Below, piece after piece: positions 27,247-36,549 of a stretch of 64,000 bases of DNA. Both the position numbers and the translations under genes were made by a program. Under the pieces are notes generated by a model. It was not told the origin of the DNA. It searched no databases and was given only the letters and a program-made list of their open reading frames with translations. Source of the stretch: Streptomyces marokkonensis (GTDB taxonomy: Bacteria > Actinomycetota > Actinomycetes > Streptomycetales > Streptomycetaceae); NCBI RefSeq assembly GCF_008312835.1, contig NZ_VSKS01000024.1, forward strand, positions 1 to 64,000, given 5' to 3'. Each line of letters starts with the position of its first letter. Positions within the stretch are counted from its first letter, which is position 1.

Positions 27247-27607
27247 CCCAGGCAAACAGCCTGGCGTCAGGCCTGGTCCGCGTCGGGCACTCACCTTCCC
27301 CTCCCCTCAAGTCCCCATAGCAGAACCACATTCGGGCGGATGCTCGACCACGGAGACGCGTTCGCAACTGCCGCAGTAGATACCGGATTTACTGCGATGG
27401 AGCCCCTGCCGTGATCGTCGCGACCTGCAGCGGTCCGTTCCGGCCGCCAGGGCGAGTTCTACGCATCTACTGCGGCCGCACTGTGCTGACCACGTGCGAA
27501 GTCACATCAAGATCTACTCATTGCCCCTTTGGCGCGTATCTCGGCTGGATCCCTTGGATGGGCGGTGACGTCCGTGGCACACATGTGAGTGTCGCGGCGG
27601 CCACCGC
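27247..27607. other. Intergenic, nothing recognised
   Basis: No reading frame on either strand looks like protein and no strong hairpin was found. Confidence 0.5.
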
Positions 27608-27716
27608 GCCCACGGCGAGCTGGCCCATGCGCACGGATTCCGGGGGGAGCCGGGCCTCGAGGACTACTTCACGCGAGACTTCGCACGCGACATCGGTGCC
27701 GAGATCATGGGCGGCA
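27608..27716 (+). pseudogene. Dihydrofolate-reductase-family (RibD C-terminal-like) fragment
   Basis: About 36 codons reading GLEDYFTRDFARDIGAEIMG, then GNKC. This corresponds to the 'dxxFxrxxaxxiGAxiMGRnkFg' segment of DHFR-family proteins. No start, no active-site N-terminus and no C-terminal half remain. Confidence 0.5.
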
Positions 27717-27748
27717 ACAAGTGTCATGCCGACATGACGCTTCGAGGG

Positions 27749-28126
27749 TCAGTGGTCGATTACTTCGGGCACGGGAGTCTGTTGGTATACGGCCAACGCC
27801 CACTCAGTCCCGCGTCGCACATAAACACTCGACATCAGTGCCGTGAACGCCGGCTCCGCGCCTTCCCGATACGCTCGCCCACGATAGACCAGGACAGCAG
27901 ATGATTCACTCAGCGGAATAATCCGCTCCTCAGTGATCTCGTAGGTTCGCCAGGGCGGCGCTTCACTCAGCGAATCGATGACATCCTGCCGGTGGAAAAC
28001 ATGGCCGTGCGCGAGCACCATGACGCCGTTCTCCGTCATCAACCGACCATAGAAATCTCCGCCGGTGCCATCGCACAGGGACCGCCAACCGCGATGCTCA
28101 AGCTCCAGAAGCTCGTCCAAGTCCAT
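27749..28126 (-). CDS. NTF2-like (SnoaL/DUF4440-type) protein
   Basis: 125 residues. It begins with a helix typical of the family (MDLDELLELEHRGWRSLCDG), then DFYGRLMTENGVMVLAHGHV, EAPPWRTYEITEERIIPLSE, VLVYRGRAYREG, and finally VYVRRGTEWALAVYQQTPV. This is the cone-shaped alpha+beta NTF2 fold, used by ketosteroid-isomerase-like enzymes and by ligand-binding proteins. There are no obvious catalytic acids to fix an activity. Complete and codon-biased like its neighbours. No operon partner. Confidence 0.8.
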   Translation of the reverse strand: MDLDELLELEHRGWRSLCDGTGGDFYGRLMTENGVMVLAHGHVFHRQDVIDSLSEAPPWRTYEITEERIIPLSESSAVLVYRGRAYREGAEPAFTALMSSVYVRRGTEWALAVYQQTPVPEVIDH

Positions 28127-28129
28127 GCG

Positions 28130-28736
28130 CCGACCCTACCCGCGTTCTCCGCCCTCAACCGAACAGCCGCTCCTGTAGACGATCAGTGAATCTGCGCACC
28201 AATCAACCCACCCGAGCAATCACACGCGACCCGCAAAGTCGCCCATCTCCATAGCACTGGGGCGCCCGCGTTCTTCTCTGGAGCGGAACCGCCGGCCCTG
28301 CCTCACTCACGCTTTCCACCAGAAGCTGAAACGGCGGTCGGGTGCTGACAGTGGGGTCGCACGCAGCAATAGCGGCTGTCTTCCTCCCATCATCGCGCCG
28401 CTGAGGGATAGCACCTATCCCCGGTCGCAACTCTGGTCGCGTTTCAGGTCGCGTCGGGGTTCGTCGGTGAGGGCTTTGGGCATAAGCTCACATCGGCAAC
28501 AAACTACGCCGACTCACCCCGGAGCCGTTCCGCCTTCCCCGACCTCATACCCGGGCGATGCCCACCACGAGGCGCGGCTACCTCTTCCTCGGCACGCCAC
28601 CGCCGCGGCCCTCGCCATCTGGCTCCGCACATGAACTCCTACGCGCCCCAGCAGTAGACGCTGTGGTTATGGCGCGGGGCGCTACTGACGAGAGCAGCGC
28701 GCGAAGTGGCGCCACGCGGTCGCCGCCGGGTGGGGT
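28130..28736. other. Long intergenic region, no assignable gene
   Basis: A short + frame near 28556-28634 (AHHEARLPLPRHATAAALAI) and another at about 28473-28600 look weakly protein-like, but neither has a start or a recognisable family. Base composition in 28130-28500 is lower in GC than the surroundings. Confidence 0.4.
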
Positions 28737-30104
28737 TCAGAGCTTGTCGGCCGCTCGGACCCGGTTGAGGTGGACGAGGACGTCGTAGGCCCGGCCGATC
28801 GCGAGGGTGGGCAGGGGGTCGGGGGTGAAGGTCGAACCGGCGTCGTAGACCGGCCGGGGCCGGTTGAGCCAGGTCCGGGTCTCGGCGGGTGCCGCCCGCA
28901 GGTCCACGTAGAAGTCTCGGTACCCGACCCGGTCCAGGGTGTGCTCGTGCATGCCGGGGCGCGCCGCCGGAACGGTGATTGGCTTCCAGTCGCCGTCGAG
29001 GGAGGCGTCTTTGGTGAGGAAGGAGCCGCCGGCGAAGGTGAAGCCGATCGCCGCGTAGTTGCGGCCCAGGCAGTCGCGCAGCACGGTGCCCTGGGTGCGC
29101 GGGTACATATGGGGATGGGTGGACAGGTAGCCGACGTGGCCGTTGTGGGCGGACAGCAGCATCCTGTGGCCGGTCTGGCGCTGCCACCACAGCACGTTGT
29201 CGGCCATGGCCTGGTCGCGCAGGCCCTCCGCGGCCGTAACCGAGGCCGGGTCCGCGAGGTCGACTGTGGCGAAGGCGAAGGTCTGCGCGATGTTCCGGGC
29301 GTGCTGCACGGTCCACGCGTAGTCCTCGCCACCGGCCTCATGGGGCCCGGCGACCAGGTCGAGGGCCTCCTTGGCCTGCGCGGCGTTCTCCTTGCGTTCC
29401 GGGAGCGGCTTGCGCAAGTGGGTGAAGATGTCGTCGAAGGGGCGCAGCCCCGCGTACAACTCCGTCAGCCGGGGCAGTGCCTCCGGCCTGGCCGTACCGA
29501 CGAACGACAGGACTCGTTCGAAGATGTGGTCGCCGAGTTTCGGTGCCCCGAGGTCGTCACCCATGAAGTGGACCCGGCGGTCGGGGTGGCGGGTGTTGTA
29601 GTCGCGCATCCAGCCGATCAGACGGACGAACTCCTCGCGCTCCCAGGGGGATCCGGCCAGCGTCTCCCGTGCGATCCGCCGCGGATCCCCGGGGCCGCCC
29701 TGGAGGTACTCGTCGATCCTGAGCCCGGCCGACCAGCTCATCTCCAGGGCGAAGGTGGTAAAGCCGCGTTGCTCGACGAGGTACTGGAAGATGCGGTGCT
29801 TCATGGCGAAGAACTCGTGCGAACCGTGCGTGGCCTCGCCGAGGCCCACCACTTCCGCGCCTCCGACCATGGCGTCCAGAGCCCGCAGGTCCTCCGTCGA
29901 AGCACCGGGATCCGTGGAGCGCAGCGGGTGCGCGGCCCGCTCGAGGGAGCGTACGACGCCTGCGGGGGACGCGGGGGGTACGCCGGGCACGAAGGGTGGG
30001 GACGGGGCCGCGGAAGCCACCGGGGCGGCCACCGCCGTGGCGGCGAGCGCCGCCGTGAGCGCGAGCAGTTCTCGTCGGCCGGTCGACTTGTAGTACCCGT
30101 GCAT
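28737..30104 (-). CDS. Erythromycin esterase-family protein, exported
   Basis: 455 residues. The ATG at 30104 has GAGGAG upstream; the frame is open further but without family sequence. A twin-arginine-like signal leads the protein (TGRRELLALTAALAATAVAA, ending VASA). The catalytic signature VVGLGEATHGSHEFFAMKHR supplies the Glu and His of the EreA/B fold, and LLSAHNGHVGYLS the second HNGH site. Length matches the family. Chromosomal homologues in Streptomyces are usually of unknown substrate, and only some hydrolyse macrolide lactones, so resistance should not be assumed. Confidence 0.88.
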   Translation of the reverse strand: MHGYYKSTGRRELLALTAALAATAVAAPVASAAPSPPFVPGVPPASPAGVVRSLERAAHPLRSTDPGASTEDLRALDAMVGGAEVVGLGEATHGSHEFFAMKHRIFQYLVEQRGFTTFALEMSWSAGLRIDEYLQGGPGDPRRIARETLAGSPWEREEFVRLIGWMRDYNTRHPDRRVHFMGDDLGAPKLGDHIFERVLSFVGTARPEALPRLTELYAGLRPFDDIFTHLRKPLPERKENAAQAKEALDLVAGPHEAGGEDYAWTVQHARNIAQTFAFATVDLADPASVTAAEGLRDQAMADNVLWWQRQTGHRMLLSAHNGHVGYLSTHPHMYPRTQGTVLRDCLGRNYAAIGFTFAGGSFLTKDASLDGDWKPITVPAARPGMHEHTLDRVGYRDFYVDLRAAPAETRTWLNRPRPVYDAGSTFTPDPLPTLAIGRAYDVLVHLNRVRAADKL

Positions 30105-30328
30105 GGTGATCACTCCTCGTATGCGGCGGCTCCCCGAGCCGATGAGGTGATCTTTGTGCGCTGCGGCGCGGACCGCACTGAGGCCTCCCACCGTCCTGCT
30201 CCGGGGGTACTCCCCCGCAACCGGCGGGGGAATGTCCCCAGCGTCTCCGGGTGCCGCCCGGATGGTCCGGCCGGCGCCGGAACAAACAGGGTTGAACCAT
30301 CAAGATGTACGAAGGAAGGAAACCCTGG

Positions 30329-31144
30329 ATGTTCAGCATGCAGTCGGTCCGCCGCCGGGCGGCCCGCACGGCCACGGTCGGCACACTCGTGGTGGCAACG
30401 TGCGCCACGCTGATGGTCGGCAGCGCCGGAGCCATCGTCAACGGGACCGAGCCGACGGAGCACTACCCGTTCATGGCGGTGATCCCGGAGTCGGCACCCG
30501 AGCACGGGCTGTACGACGGCAACTGCGGAGCCTCGCTGATCGATCCGCAGTGGGTGCTGACGGCGGCCCACTGCCTGCGGGGCGATGGGCTTCAGCTGGA
30601 CGGCATCGTCCGGATCGGCAGCCCGGAGCGGAAGTCCGGGGGAACCGTCCGGGCCATCGAGCGGACCTTCGTCCACCCCGGCTACCTGAACGGTGACGGG
30701 AAGACCGCCAACAGGGACGACATCGCCCTGGTCCGCCTCGACCGCCCCGTCTCCGAGAAACCCGTCCGGATCGCGGAACGGGCCGGACGGCCCGACACCC
30801 CGACCCGGATCCTGGGATTCGGCACCACCTCCGACACCGAACTGAATTTCCCGGAGCGGCTGCGGGAGCTCCAGACGCGCCGGGGCGCCGAGACCGAATG
30901 CGCCCCCGGATACGCAGACCGGACCCGGCTGTGCACGATCAGCCGCGTGCCCGCGGCCATGGCGTGCTTCGGGGACTCCGGCGGGCCACAACTCCAGAAG
31001 GGCCGACACGAGCGGTGGGAGCTCATCGGAGTGACCTCGGGTCCGGGCACCCCAGGTGTCCCGTGCTCGGCCGGACCGGGCCTCTACACCAGCGCGCCCG
31101 CGTACAAGGGCTGGATCCGGCAGACCATCAGGCACAACTCCTGA
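30329..31144 (+). CDS. Secreted trypsin-like serine protease (S1)
   Basis: 271 residues, ATG at 30329 with GAAGGAAGGA upstream. A signal peptide covers about 1-35, and the mature N-terminus appears to be [13 protein letters not shown], like activated trypsins. Catalytic triad: His81 in VLTAAHC, Asp131 in NRDDIALV, Ser217 in CFGDSGGP. Cys pairs at NCG/AHC and around the active Ser fit conserved disulfides. The protein is complete. The last about 98 codons and downstream DNA are duplicated at 18753-19260. Confidence 0.92.
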   Translation: MFSMQSVRRRAARTATVGTLVVATCATLMVGSAGAIVNGTEPTEHYPFMAVIPESAPEHGLYDGNCGASLIDPQWVLTAAHCLRGDGLQLDGIVRIGSPERKSGGTVRAIERTFVHPGYLNGDGKTANRDDIALVRLDRPVSEKPVRIAERAGRPDTPTRILGFGTTSDTELNFPERLRELQTRRGAETECAPGYADRTRLCTISRVPAAMACFGDSGGPQLQKGRHERWELIGVTSGPGTPGVPCSAGPGLYTSAPAYKGWIRQTIRHNS

Positions 31145-31315
31145 GCTCGGCGGCAACTGCGGAGCCGGTAGGGCGCCTGGCGGAGTGGACTCACCCGTCC
31201 GCCCGTCGTCGACCTCGCCCCTGGGTGACGCCGCACCATGCAGGCAGGTGACCGCCCTGACCGTGTGTTCGTTCGCCTGGTGGAAGAGCGGGTGACATCC
31301 GAAGGCACGGCGGGG
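30849..31315 (+). repeat. Direct repeat copy 2 (3' end of the trypsin gene and downstream DNA)
   Basis: This is the probable parental copy, because here the repeat continues seamlessly into the intact protease gene. It matches 18753-19260 except for a 41-base net length difference just after the stop and scattered substitutions. Confidence 0.9.
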
Positions 31316-31587
31316 CAGCGATGCAGCGAGCGCATCCCGGCTCCGCTATCGGTCAGCAGATCAGCTCGTGAACCATGAGAACGCTGACTCCGCAGCATCC
31401 CCCGGCCCGTCACGACGGTCGCGGACACGGACTTGTCGTAGAGGAACTTGAGCCCGCCCACGACGAGGGCCGATGATGACGGCTGTCAGGAGCACCACGG
31501 CGGCGTGCACCGACAGCAGAAGGCCTGCGACGGTAGCTCATCGGCGTCCAGGGCGCCGGTGTCCCCGCCCTACGCCGGCTGGTGCTC
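31316..31587. other. No gene recognised
   Basis: A minus-strand frame reads VGGLKFLYDKSVSATVVTGR and may be debris of an unknown gene. No start or family assigned. Confidence 0.35.
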
Positions 31588-31810
31588 TTATAGTGGGCCG
31601 CGCCCCTCGTTGTGGAGCACGGTCCAGTCGTCGGGGTGCTGACCGGGCCGCACCGACCAGTACAGGAATGCTCCTGTGCCCTCCTCGAATGCCCACGGCA
31701 GGACCCGCACTCCCGCTTCCTGCAGGCCGGCTGGCTTGGCCTCGAACTCCCACAGGTCGGCCAGGATCTCGTTGCCCGGCCGCCGGTCAGGCGGGTGGCC
31801 CACCCGTCTG
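31588..31810 (-). pseudogene. SMI1/KNR4 (SUKH)-family protein fragment
   Basis: The minus frame reads EILADLWEFEAKPAGLQEAG, VRVLPWAFEEGTGAFLYWSV and DDWTVLHNEGRGPL, then a stop. The 'lPwa....gd.l.w...g.pd.WpVvvnegrg' pattern is that of SMI1/KNR4 (SUKH) immunity-type proteins. The premature TAA after GRGPL and the missing N-terminus mark it as a remnant. Confidence 0.55.
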
Positions 31811-32187
31811 GTGGGAGCAGCGACCGTCGCCAGCCGCTGGATCCTCACCGCCGAAGCCGTCGCCTCCCTCCTCGAAGCCAGCGTCCCACCACCCCACGAC
31901 GTCCGGCAGACCTTCGTCCGCCTCCGCGGCGGTGCCGACGGCAGTCTGACGGACCATGTCGTCGAAGAGGACGTCACGGAGTCTCGGGGTGGCGTGGGCC
32001 TTGCCGCAGAGGCGGACCCCGTAGGAGGAGGGGTAGAGGGCGCGGCCGTCGCAGTGCCACAAGTTCAGGACGCGGAAGCCTGGCTGCTGCCCTGACCTGC
32101 TATAAGAAGCTCGCGAAACGTGCCACGTGAGACAACCTCTAAGTCGTGAAAGACTGGGTCAGTGTGCTGATATGGGAAACCGGTAGG

Positions 32188-32388
32188 TCATGCCCTACCG
32201 GAAGCCCATCTCGGTGGGCAGGTATTCCCACTGAATGCCGGTGTGCAGCACGGACAGGATGCCGCAGAGAACCCGCCGATCCGGTAGGGCTTGCGTCCCG
32301 GATACCGGAACCGCCGTTGCTTGCACGGCAGCAGCGGTCCGATCCGCTCCCACAGCTCATCCGACACGATCCATGGTGAAGCCCCCAT
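32188..32388 (-). mobile_element. IS5-family transposase, N-terminal remnant
   Basis: Minus-strand pieces are WIVSDELWERIGPLLPCKQR, FRYPGRKPYRIGG and, one frame over, VLCGILSVLHTGIQWEYLPT. Together they form the first 75 residues of an IS5 transposase, which then ends at a stop. All catalytic residues are absent. Confidence 0.75.
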
Positions 32389-32581
32389 GTGATCAGAATG
32401 CTCAGCCCACCTTGCGGACACCACAGCCAGGACCAAGGCGCCTCACTGCGTTGACCGTTGTTAGCCGGAATGCGACATCACCCGTGAAGAGCAAGGGTGC
32501 AGTCGCGGATCTGCCAGCCAGCTCTCGATGAGACCTGCTGGACTGATCGCGAAACGCGCTGCCTTCACAGGACGGAACGCC

Positions 32582-33796
32582 ATGCAGGCAACCACTACCG
32601 CTTCAGTCAACGGCAAACTCTTACCCCCTCGGTCCCCGCTGATGGAGTGGCTGGCCGTGGTCTCGGTGATGCTGGGAATCTTCGTCATCGTTACCACCGA
32701 GATCCTGCCGATCGGTCTGCTGACCTCGATCGGATCCAGTTTCACCGTCTCGGACGGGATGGCTGGACTGATGATGACCGTACCGGGCTTTCTGGCAGCG
32801 ATCGCCGCTCCACTGGTCACCGTGGCCACGGCACGCTTCGACCGCCGACTGATGCTGTGCGTCTTCATGCTCTTGCTGGCACTGGCGAACTTCCTTGCCG
32901 CCGCGGCACCCGACTACTGGCTCGTACTGACCTCCCGGATCATGGTCGGGATCACGATTGGCGGCTTCTGGTCGATCGGAGCCGGGTTGGCGGAACGACT
33001 CGTGCGGCCGGCCTCGGTCGGCAGGGCAACTGCTGTGATCTTCTCTGCCGTCCCGCTGGGATCCGTCCTCGGCGTGCCGACGGGCACCCTCATCGGAGAT
33101 CTCGCTGGATGGCGAACGGCCTTCACCGTCATGGGAGCTCTGACGGTCGGCGTACTGGTCATGCTGCTCTTGTTCGTGCCGCCCCTTCCTCCGGTCCAGG
33201 CGACACGGCTGGGCGTGCTCAACGGCGTGCTCCGCAACATCAACACTCGCTTCGCACTCCTGCTGACGTTCCTTGTTGTGCTGGCTCACTTCGGCACCTA
33301 CACCTACGTGACACCATTTCTGGAACAGGTCAGCCACGCCAGCAGTGGTCTGATCACTACATTCTTGCTGCTCTATGGTGCCGCCGGCATCCTCGGCAAC
33401 TTCCTGGGCGGCGCCTGGGTGGCCCGGTATCCGCGGACCGTCTTCGGGCTCGCGGCCGCCCTGATCGCCGCGGTGACCCTCCTGCTTCCAGCGTTGGGCC
33501 GCTGGGAGACCGGCGCAGTGATGCTGCTCATCATGTGGGGCATCGCGTATGGCGCCGTACCAGTCGCGTCGCAGACCTGGTTCTCCAAGGCGGCACCGCA
33601 CGCCCCGGAAGCGGCATCCGTCCTGTTCACCGCCTCTTTTCAGGCAACGATCTCGATTGGTGCACTCGTAGGGGGAGTCATCCTGGACCGCACCTCTCCG
33701 TCCGCGGTCATGTTGCTGGGTGGTTGCACCGCAGTGCTCATGGTCCTGGCAGTAGGAACACGCCCCGGCGGGCCGGACTGCAACAAGCGGTCCTGA
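32582..33796 (+). CDS. MFS transporter, DHA1-type drug/sugar efflux
   Basis: 404 residues, ATG at 32582. About 12 hydrophobic segments are visible, the first being LAVVSVMLGIFVIVTTEILP, whose TTEILPIGLL motif is typical of the AraJ/CmlR-like DHA1 family. The loop 2-3 signature appears as VATARFDRRLMLCVF. The family usually exports drugs, arabinose or small metabolites by proton antiport across the inner membrane. It is complete, but framed by IS5 debris on both sides, so it may have arrived by transfer. Confidence 0.88.
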   Translation: MQATTTASVNGKLLPPRSPLMEWLAVVSVMLGIFVIVTTEILPIGLLTSIGSSFTVSDGMAGLMMTVPGFLAAIAAPLVTVATARFDRRLMLCVFMLLLALANFLAAAAPDYWLVLTSRIMVGITIGGFWSIGAGLAERLVRPASVGRATAVIFSAVPLGSVLGVPTGTLIGDLAGWRTAFTVMGALTVGVLVMLLLFVPPLPPVQATRLGVLNGVLRNINTRFALLLTFLVVLAHFGTYTYVTPFLEQVSHASSGLITTFLLLYGAAGILGNFLGGAWVARYPRTVFGLAAALIAAVTLLLPALGRWETGAVMLLIMWGIAYGAVPVASQTWFSKAAPHAPEAASVLFTASFQATISIGALVGGVILDRTSPSAVMLLGGCTAVLMVLAVGTRPGGPDCNKRS

Positions 33797-33809
33797 ACGC
33801 GTAAGCCGG

Positions 33810-34000
33810 CGGCCGCAGGACTCCGAGTCCGTGTTTGCGTACGCGCCGAAGATGCGCATCGTGGCCTCGAGCCACTGCTTGGCTCTACGAGCCCTCGAGA
33901 AGGCCTTCACCTGAGCGTCTTCGCCAACCACCACGGGCTTGGAGAAGTGAGCCAACGACAGGCGACGACACGGTAGCGGAACCCCACATGCCGGCACTGG
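33810..34000 (-). other. Possible remnant of an unknown gene
   Basis: The minus frame reads HFSKPVVVGEDAQVKAFSRA, then KQWLEATMRIFGAYANTDSE. It looks like genuine protein but lacks a clear start and stop context. Family not recognised. Confidence 0.3.
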
Positions 34001-34159
34001 GCCCGCCCGACGTCTCCCTCTCCCCCGCCGGTGTCCCCGCCTCAGCGGCTTCACGCCGAATTGAGGTAGTGGGCGGCGTCGTGAGCCCTCGCCGGAGTCT
34101 TCCTCCGCGGAGCCAGGAGGAAATTCGCCAACAGTTGCCTCCGTGCCGTGTCGCCGTCA

Positions 34160-34365
34160 GTGCGGCGATCAGCCGCCGCGGCACCGAGCACGGCTCTGGC
34201 CTGGACACCCAACGCTGGGAACGCGCGTTCGCCCATCTGTACCAGTTCCGCCGCCTGCGGATCCGCTGGGAGGTTCGTGACGACATCCACGAAGCGTTCC
34301 TCATTCTTGGGTGCGCACTGATCTGCTGGCGGCGCCTGAATCCATCGCACCAGGTGTTTTTACAG
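34160..34365 (+). mobile_element. IS5-family transposase, C-terminal remnant
   Basis: The + frame reads RGTEHGSGLDTQRWERAFAH, then LYQFRRLRIRWEVRDDIHEA, ending LGCALICWRRLN. This is the C-terminal end of an IS5 transposase, with the region that normally holds the catalytic Glu (RWVVERafaw) altered to RWERAFAH. It abuts the 3' end of the MOSC gene. Confidence 0.75.
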
Positions 34366-35238
34366 TTCGGCGTCGCCCCACTCCTGGACGACCACCTCGT
34401 CGCCGACCGACAGCTTCCCCGGCCGTAGCACGGAGAATTTCGCGCCGAACACCACGCCCCCGCTCGCCGCTCGCCGGTAGCCTGCGAGCGTTCGCAGGGG
34501 CTCCCGCCCCCGCCGCGCTCCGACCTCCTGCTCAACCAGAGTGACCGCACAGCGCACCGCGAGCTTGGCATAGCCCAACTCGGCACCGCCGATGGTGATG
34601 CGGCGTGCGCGGTCCTCGGCGTTCGGTAGGGCTGCCCAGTCGCCACCGTCGCTGTCATGATCGTGACCGTCGTGGCTGTCGACGACGATGTTCGGGCGAA
34701 AGCGGTTCATCGACAGGGGCGGGGCGCCACGCTCGGCCATCCGCCGGTTGAGGAGGGTGAGGGAGGCCCGGGACAGCAGGTGCACGGCGCTGCTGTCGGC
34801 ATAGCCGGAGGGGCCAGAGGTCAGGCCGTCGGCGACCCGGTCGTGCTCCGGCGGCACGCGGACCAGACGGCTGGGGGCGCCGAGGACATCCGAGAGCCAG
34901 GCGGCGACGGCGTCACCCTGGTCAATCCCCTGGAAGGCAGCGCCGAACAGATCGACGTCGCGGCGCGGCGCGGACGTGGTCACGTCGAGGCGCACCGTGC
35001 CGTAACGGCCCGTGCCGTCGGCCGAGTCGAGCGTGAGTCGAGTGCCGTCGGCGCTGACGGCGGGCCGGATCAGGGCGAGGCGGGGGTGGCGGCGCTGGGT
35101 GCGGTAGACCCCGTCCTCGCTGATGACCATGAAGCTGCGGTCGTGCGCGAGGCCCGCCAGCGTGAGGAGCGCGTCGCTCATCGACGTGCCTGCGCATCCC
35201 TTGATGGGGTAGCAGATCAGATCCATGACGTCGGCCAT
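34360..35238 (-). CDS. MOSC-domain protein (YcbX-like)
   Basis: 292 residues. The ATG at 35238 is preceded by GGAGG. The N-terminal MOSC beta-barrel has LICYPIKGCAGTSMSDALLT, LAHDRSFMVISEDG and YRTQRRHPRLALI. The MOSC domain proper has MNRFRPNIVVDS and the conserved Cys in YAKLAVRCAVTLVEQE, where the molybdenum cofactor would be bound, and ends PGKLSVGDEVVVQEWG. Members transfer or use Moco, for example to reduce N-hydroxylated compounds. The stop falls against an IS5 fragment but the domain looks complete. Confidence 0.88.
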   Translation of the reverse strand: MADVMDLICYPIKGCAGTSMSDALLTLAGLAHDRSFMVISEDGVYRTQRRHPRLALIRPAVSADGTRLTLDSADGTGRYGTVRLDVTTSAPRRDVDLFGAAFQGIDQGDAVAAWLSDVLGAPSRLVRVPPEHDRVADGLTSGPSGYADSSAVHLLSRASLTLLNRRMAERGAPPLSMNRFRPNIVVDSHDGHDHDSDGGDWAALPNAEDRARRITIGGAELGYAKLAVRCAVTLVEQEVGARRGREPLRTLAGYRRAASGGVVFGAKFSVLRPGKLSVGDEVVVQEWGDAEL

Positions 35239-35322
35239 GTGCCGCCTCCTTCGATCGACGGCCACATTAGAACGTCAGTCTTGACGAGGTGACGTCATCA
35301 GTCCCGAAGCGATCCAACCACC

Positions 35323-35970
35323 TTGGAGATCATTTCGTTCGGAGTTCTACAGGTGATCTCATTTGGCCTGTTCGATGGTCTGCCGGTGTGGGGATCGTGG
35401 AGCGGCTGGTGCCGGATGAGCTGCGGGAGTGGTTCCAGCGGGTGGCGCCGGAGGCGCCGACACGGAGACCGGGAAGTGCTGGCCGCGATCGTGTTCGTCG
35501 CGACGTCCGGTTGTACGGGGCAGCAGTTGCCGTCCGCTTCGTTCGGGCCGTCGGGAGCCACAGCCCACCGGCAGTTCACGGCGTGGTCGAAGGCCCGAGT
35601 GTGGGCCAAGCTCCACGGCCTCGTCCTTGAGGAACTCGGTTCCCGCGGCGAGTTGGACTGGTCCCGTTGCGCTATCGACTCGGTGAACATGCGAGCCCTG
35701 AAAAGGGGGAGCTGACAGGTCCGAATCCTGTGGACCGGGGCAAGTACGGCTCGAAGATCCACTTGATCACCGAGCGGACCTGTCTGCCACTGTCCGTCGG
35801 CGTCTCGGGCGCCAACGTCCATGACAGCCAGGCTCTGATCCCGTTGGTGCAGGGCAGACCGCCGATCCGGTCCCGGCGCGGACGACGCCGGCGCGGGCCC
35901 GGCAAGCTCCACGGCGACGAGGGCTACGACTACAACCCAGTCGCAGTTCGTGAACAAGTCCAGTTCGCCG
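35323..35970 (+). mobile_element. IS5-family transposase remnant, frameshifted
   Basis: The first frame carries EVLAAIVFVATSGCTGQQLP, TAHRQFTAWSKARVWAKLHG and the first catalytic Asp in LDWSRCAIDSVNMRALKRG. After a frameshift at about 35708 the sequence continues GPNPVDRGKYGSKIHLITER, GANVHDSQALIPLVQG and the second Asp motif GKLHGDEGYDYN. The C-terminal Glu domain is lost after about 35950. It is a different IS5 lineage from the copy at 16.8 kb. Confidence 0.8.
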
Positions 35971-36087
35971 CTTCATCGAAAGCTCGGCGGTCGCGGTTCA
36001 GGTCCCGGGCGAGGCGGTGGCGGTTCAGTTCGAATCCAGGTGAATTCCCGGTCGCGCCGTCGGCGGGCGGTGCGACCGGGACGCGGC

Positions 36088-36549
36088 TCAGCTGATCGGG
36101 CCGAAGATCTCGGTGCGATCGAAGTCGGTGTCCATGCCGTCCAGCACAGCTCCCAGTTGCTTCTCCTCGTACCTGAAGTGCGTCTCCATGACCGCCTCGA
36201 TCCCGTCCAGGTGGCGGTGCGCCACCTCCGGGTCGGTCGAGTCGGCCACCGCCTTTTGCAATCCACCGATGAGGTGCTCGATCATGTTGTGGTCCTGAGT
36301 CAGCTTCGCGACCACCGGCGCCAGGTCGGGCCGCGCCCGTAGGAGCTCCGGGAACAGCGAACCGTCCTCGGCGCGATGGTGGCCGGACAGAGCAGCGCAG
36401 AACCCGTGGCAGAACAACAGCAGGTCGGTGGCGGCGTCAGCGGGGTCGCCGCCGTCCAGTCCCGCCCGCGCCAGCGCCAACGCATTGCGCAGCTTGCCGT
36501 GCACCCGCTGCAGTTCCCCGCCCCAGGCGGTGACGCGGTCATTGGGCAA
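36088..36549 (-). CDS. Hemerythrin/HHE cation-binding domain protein
   Basis: 153 residues. I chose the TTG at 36549 because GGGAGGG lies 6 nt upstream, giving MPNDRVTAWGGELQRVHGKL; it overlaps the end of the hydrolase gene by 11 nt. The four-helix HHE pattern shows as QRVHGKL, LLLFCHGFCAALSGHHRAED, LTQDHNMIEHLIGG and VMETHFRYEEKQL, supplying the His/Glu ligands for a di-iron site. Such proteins sense or store oxygen or nitric oxide, or protect against oxidants. It is likely translationally coupled to the hydrolase. Confidence 0.85.
   Translation of the reverse strand: MPNDRVTAWGGELQRVHGKLRNALALARAGLDGGDPADAATDLLLFCHGFCAALSGHHRAEDGSLFPELLRARPDLAPVVAKLTQDHNMIEHLIGGLQKAVADSTDPEVAHRHLDGIEAVMETHFRYEEKQLGAVLDGMDTDFDRTEIFGPIS

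Noticed and set aside
28737-30104. Erythromycin esterase as a macrolide-resistance gene
   Set aside because: The family signature is present, but the protein is exported and the chromosomal homologues usually have other or unknown substrates; resistance cannot be claimed from sequence alone.
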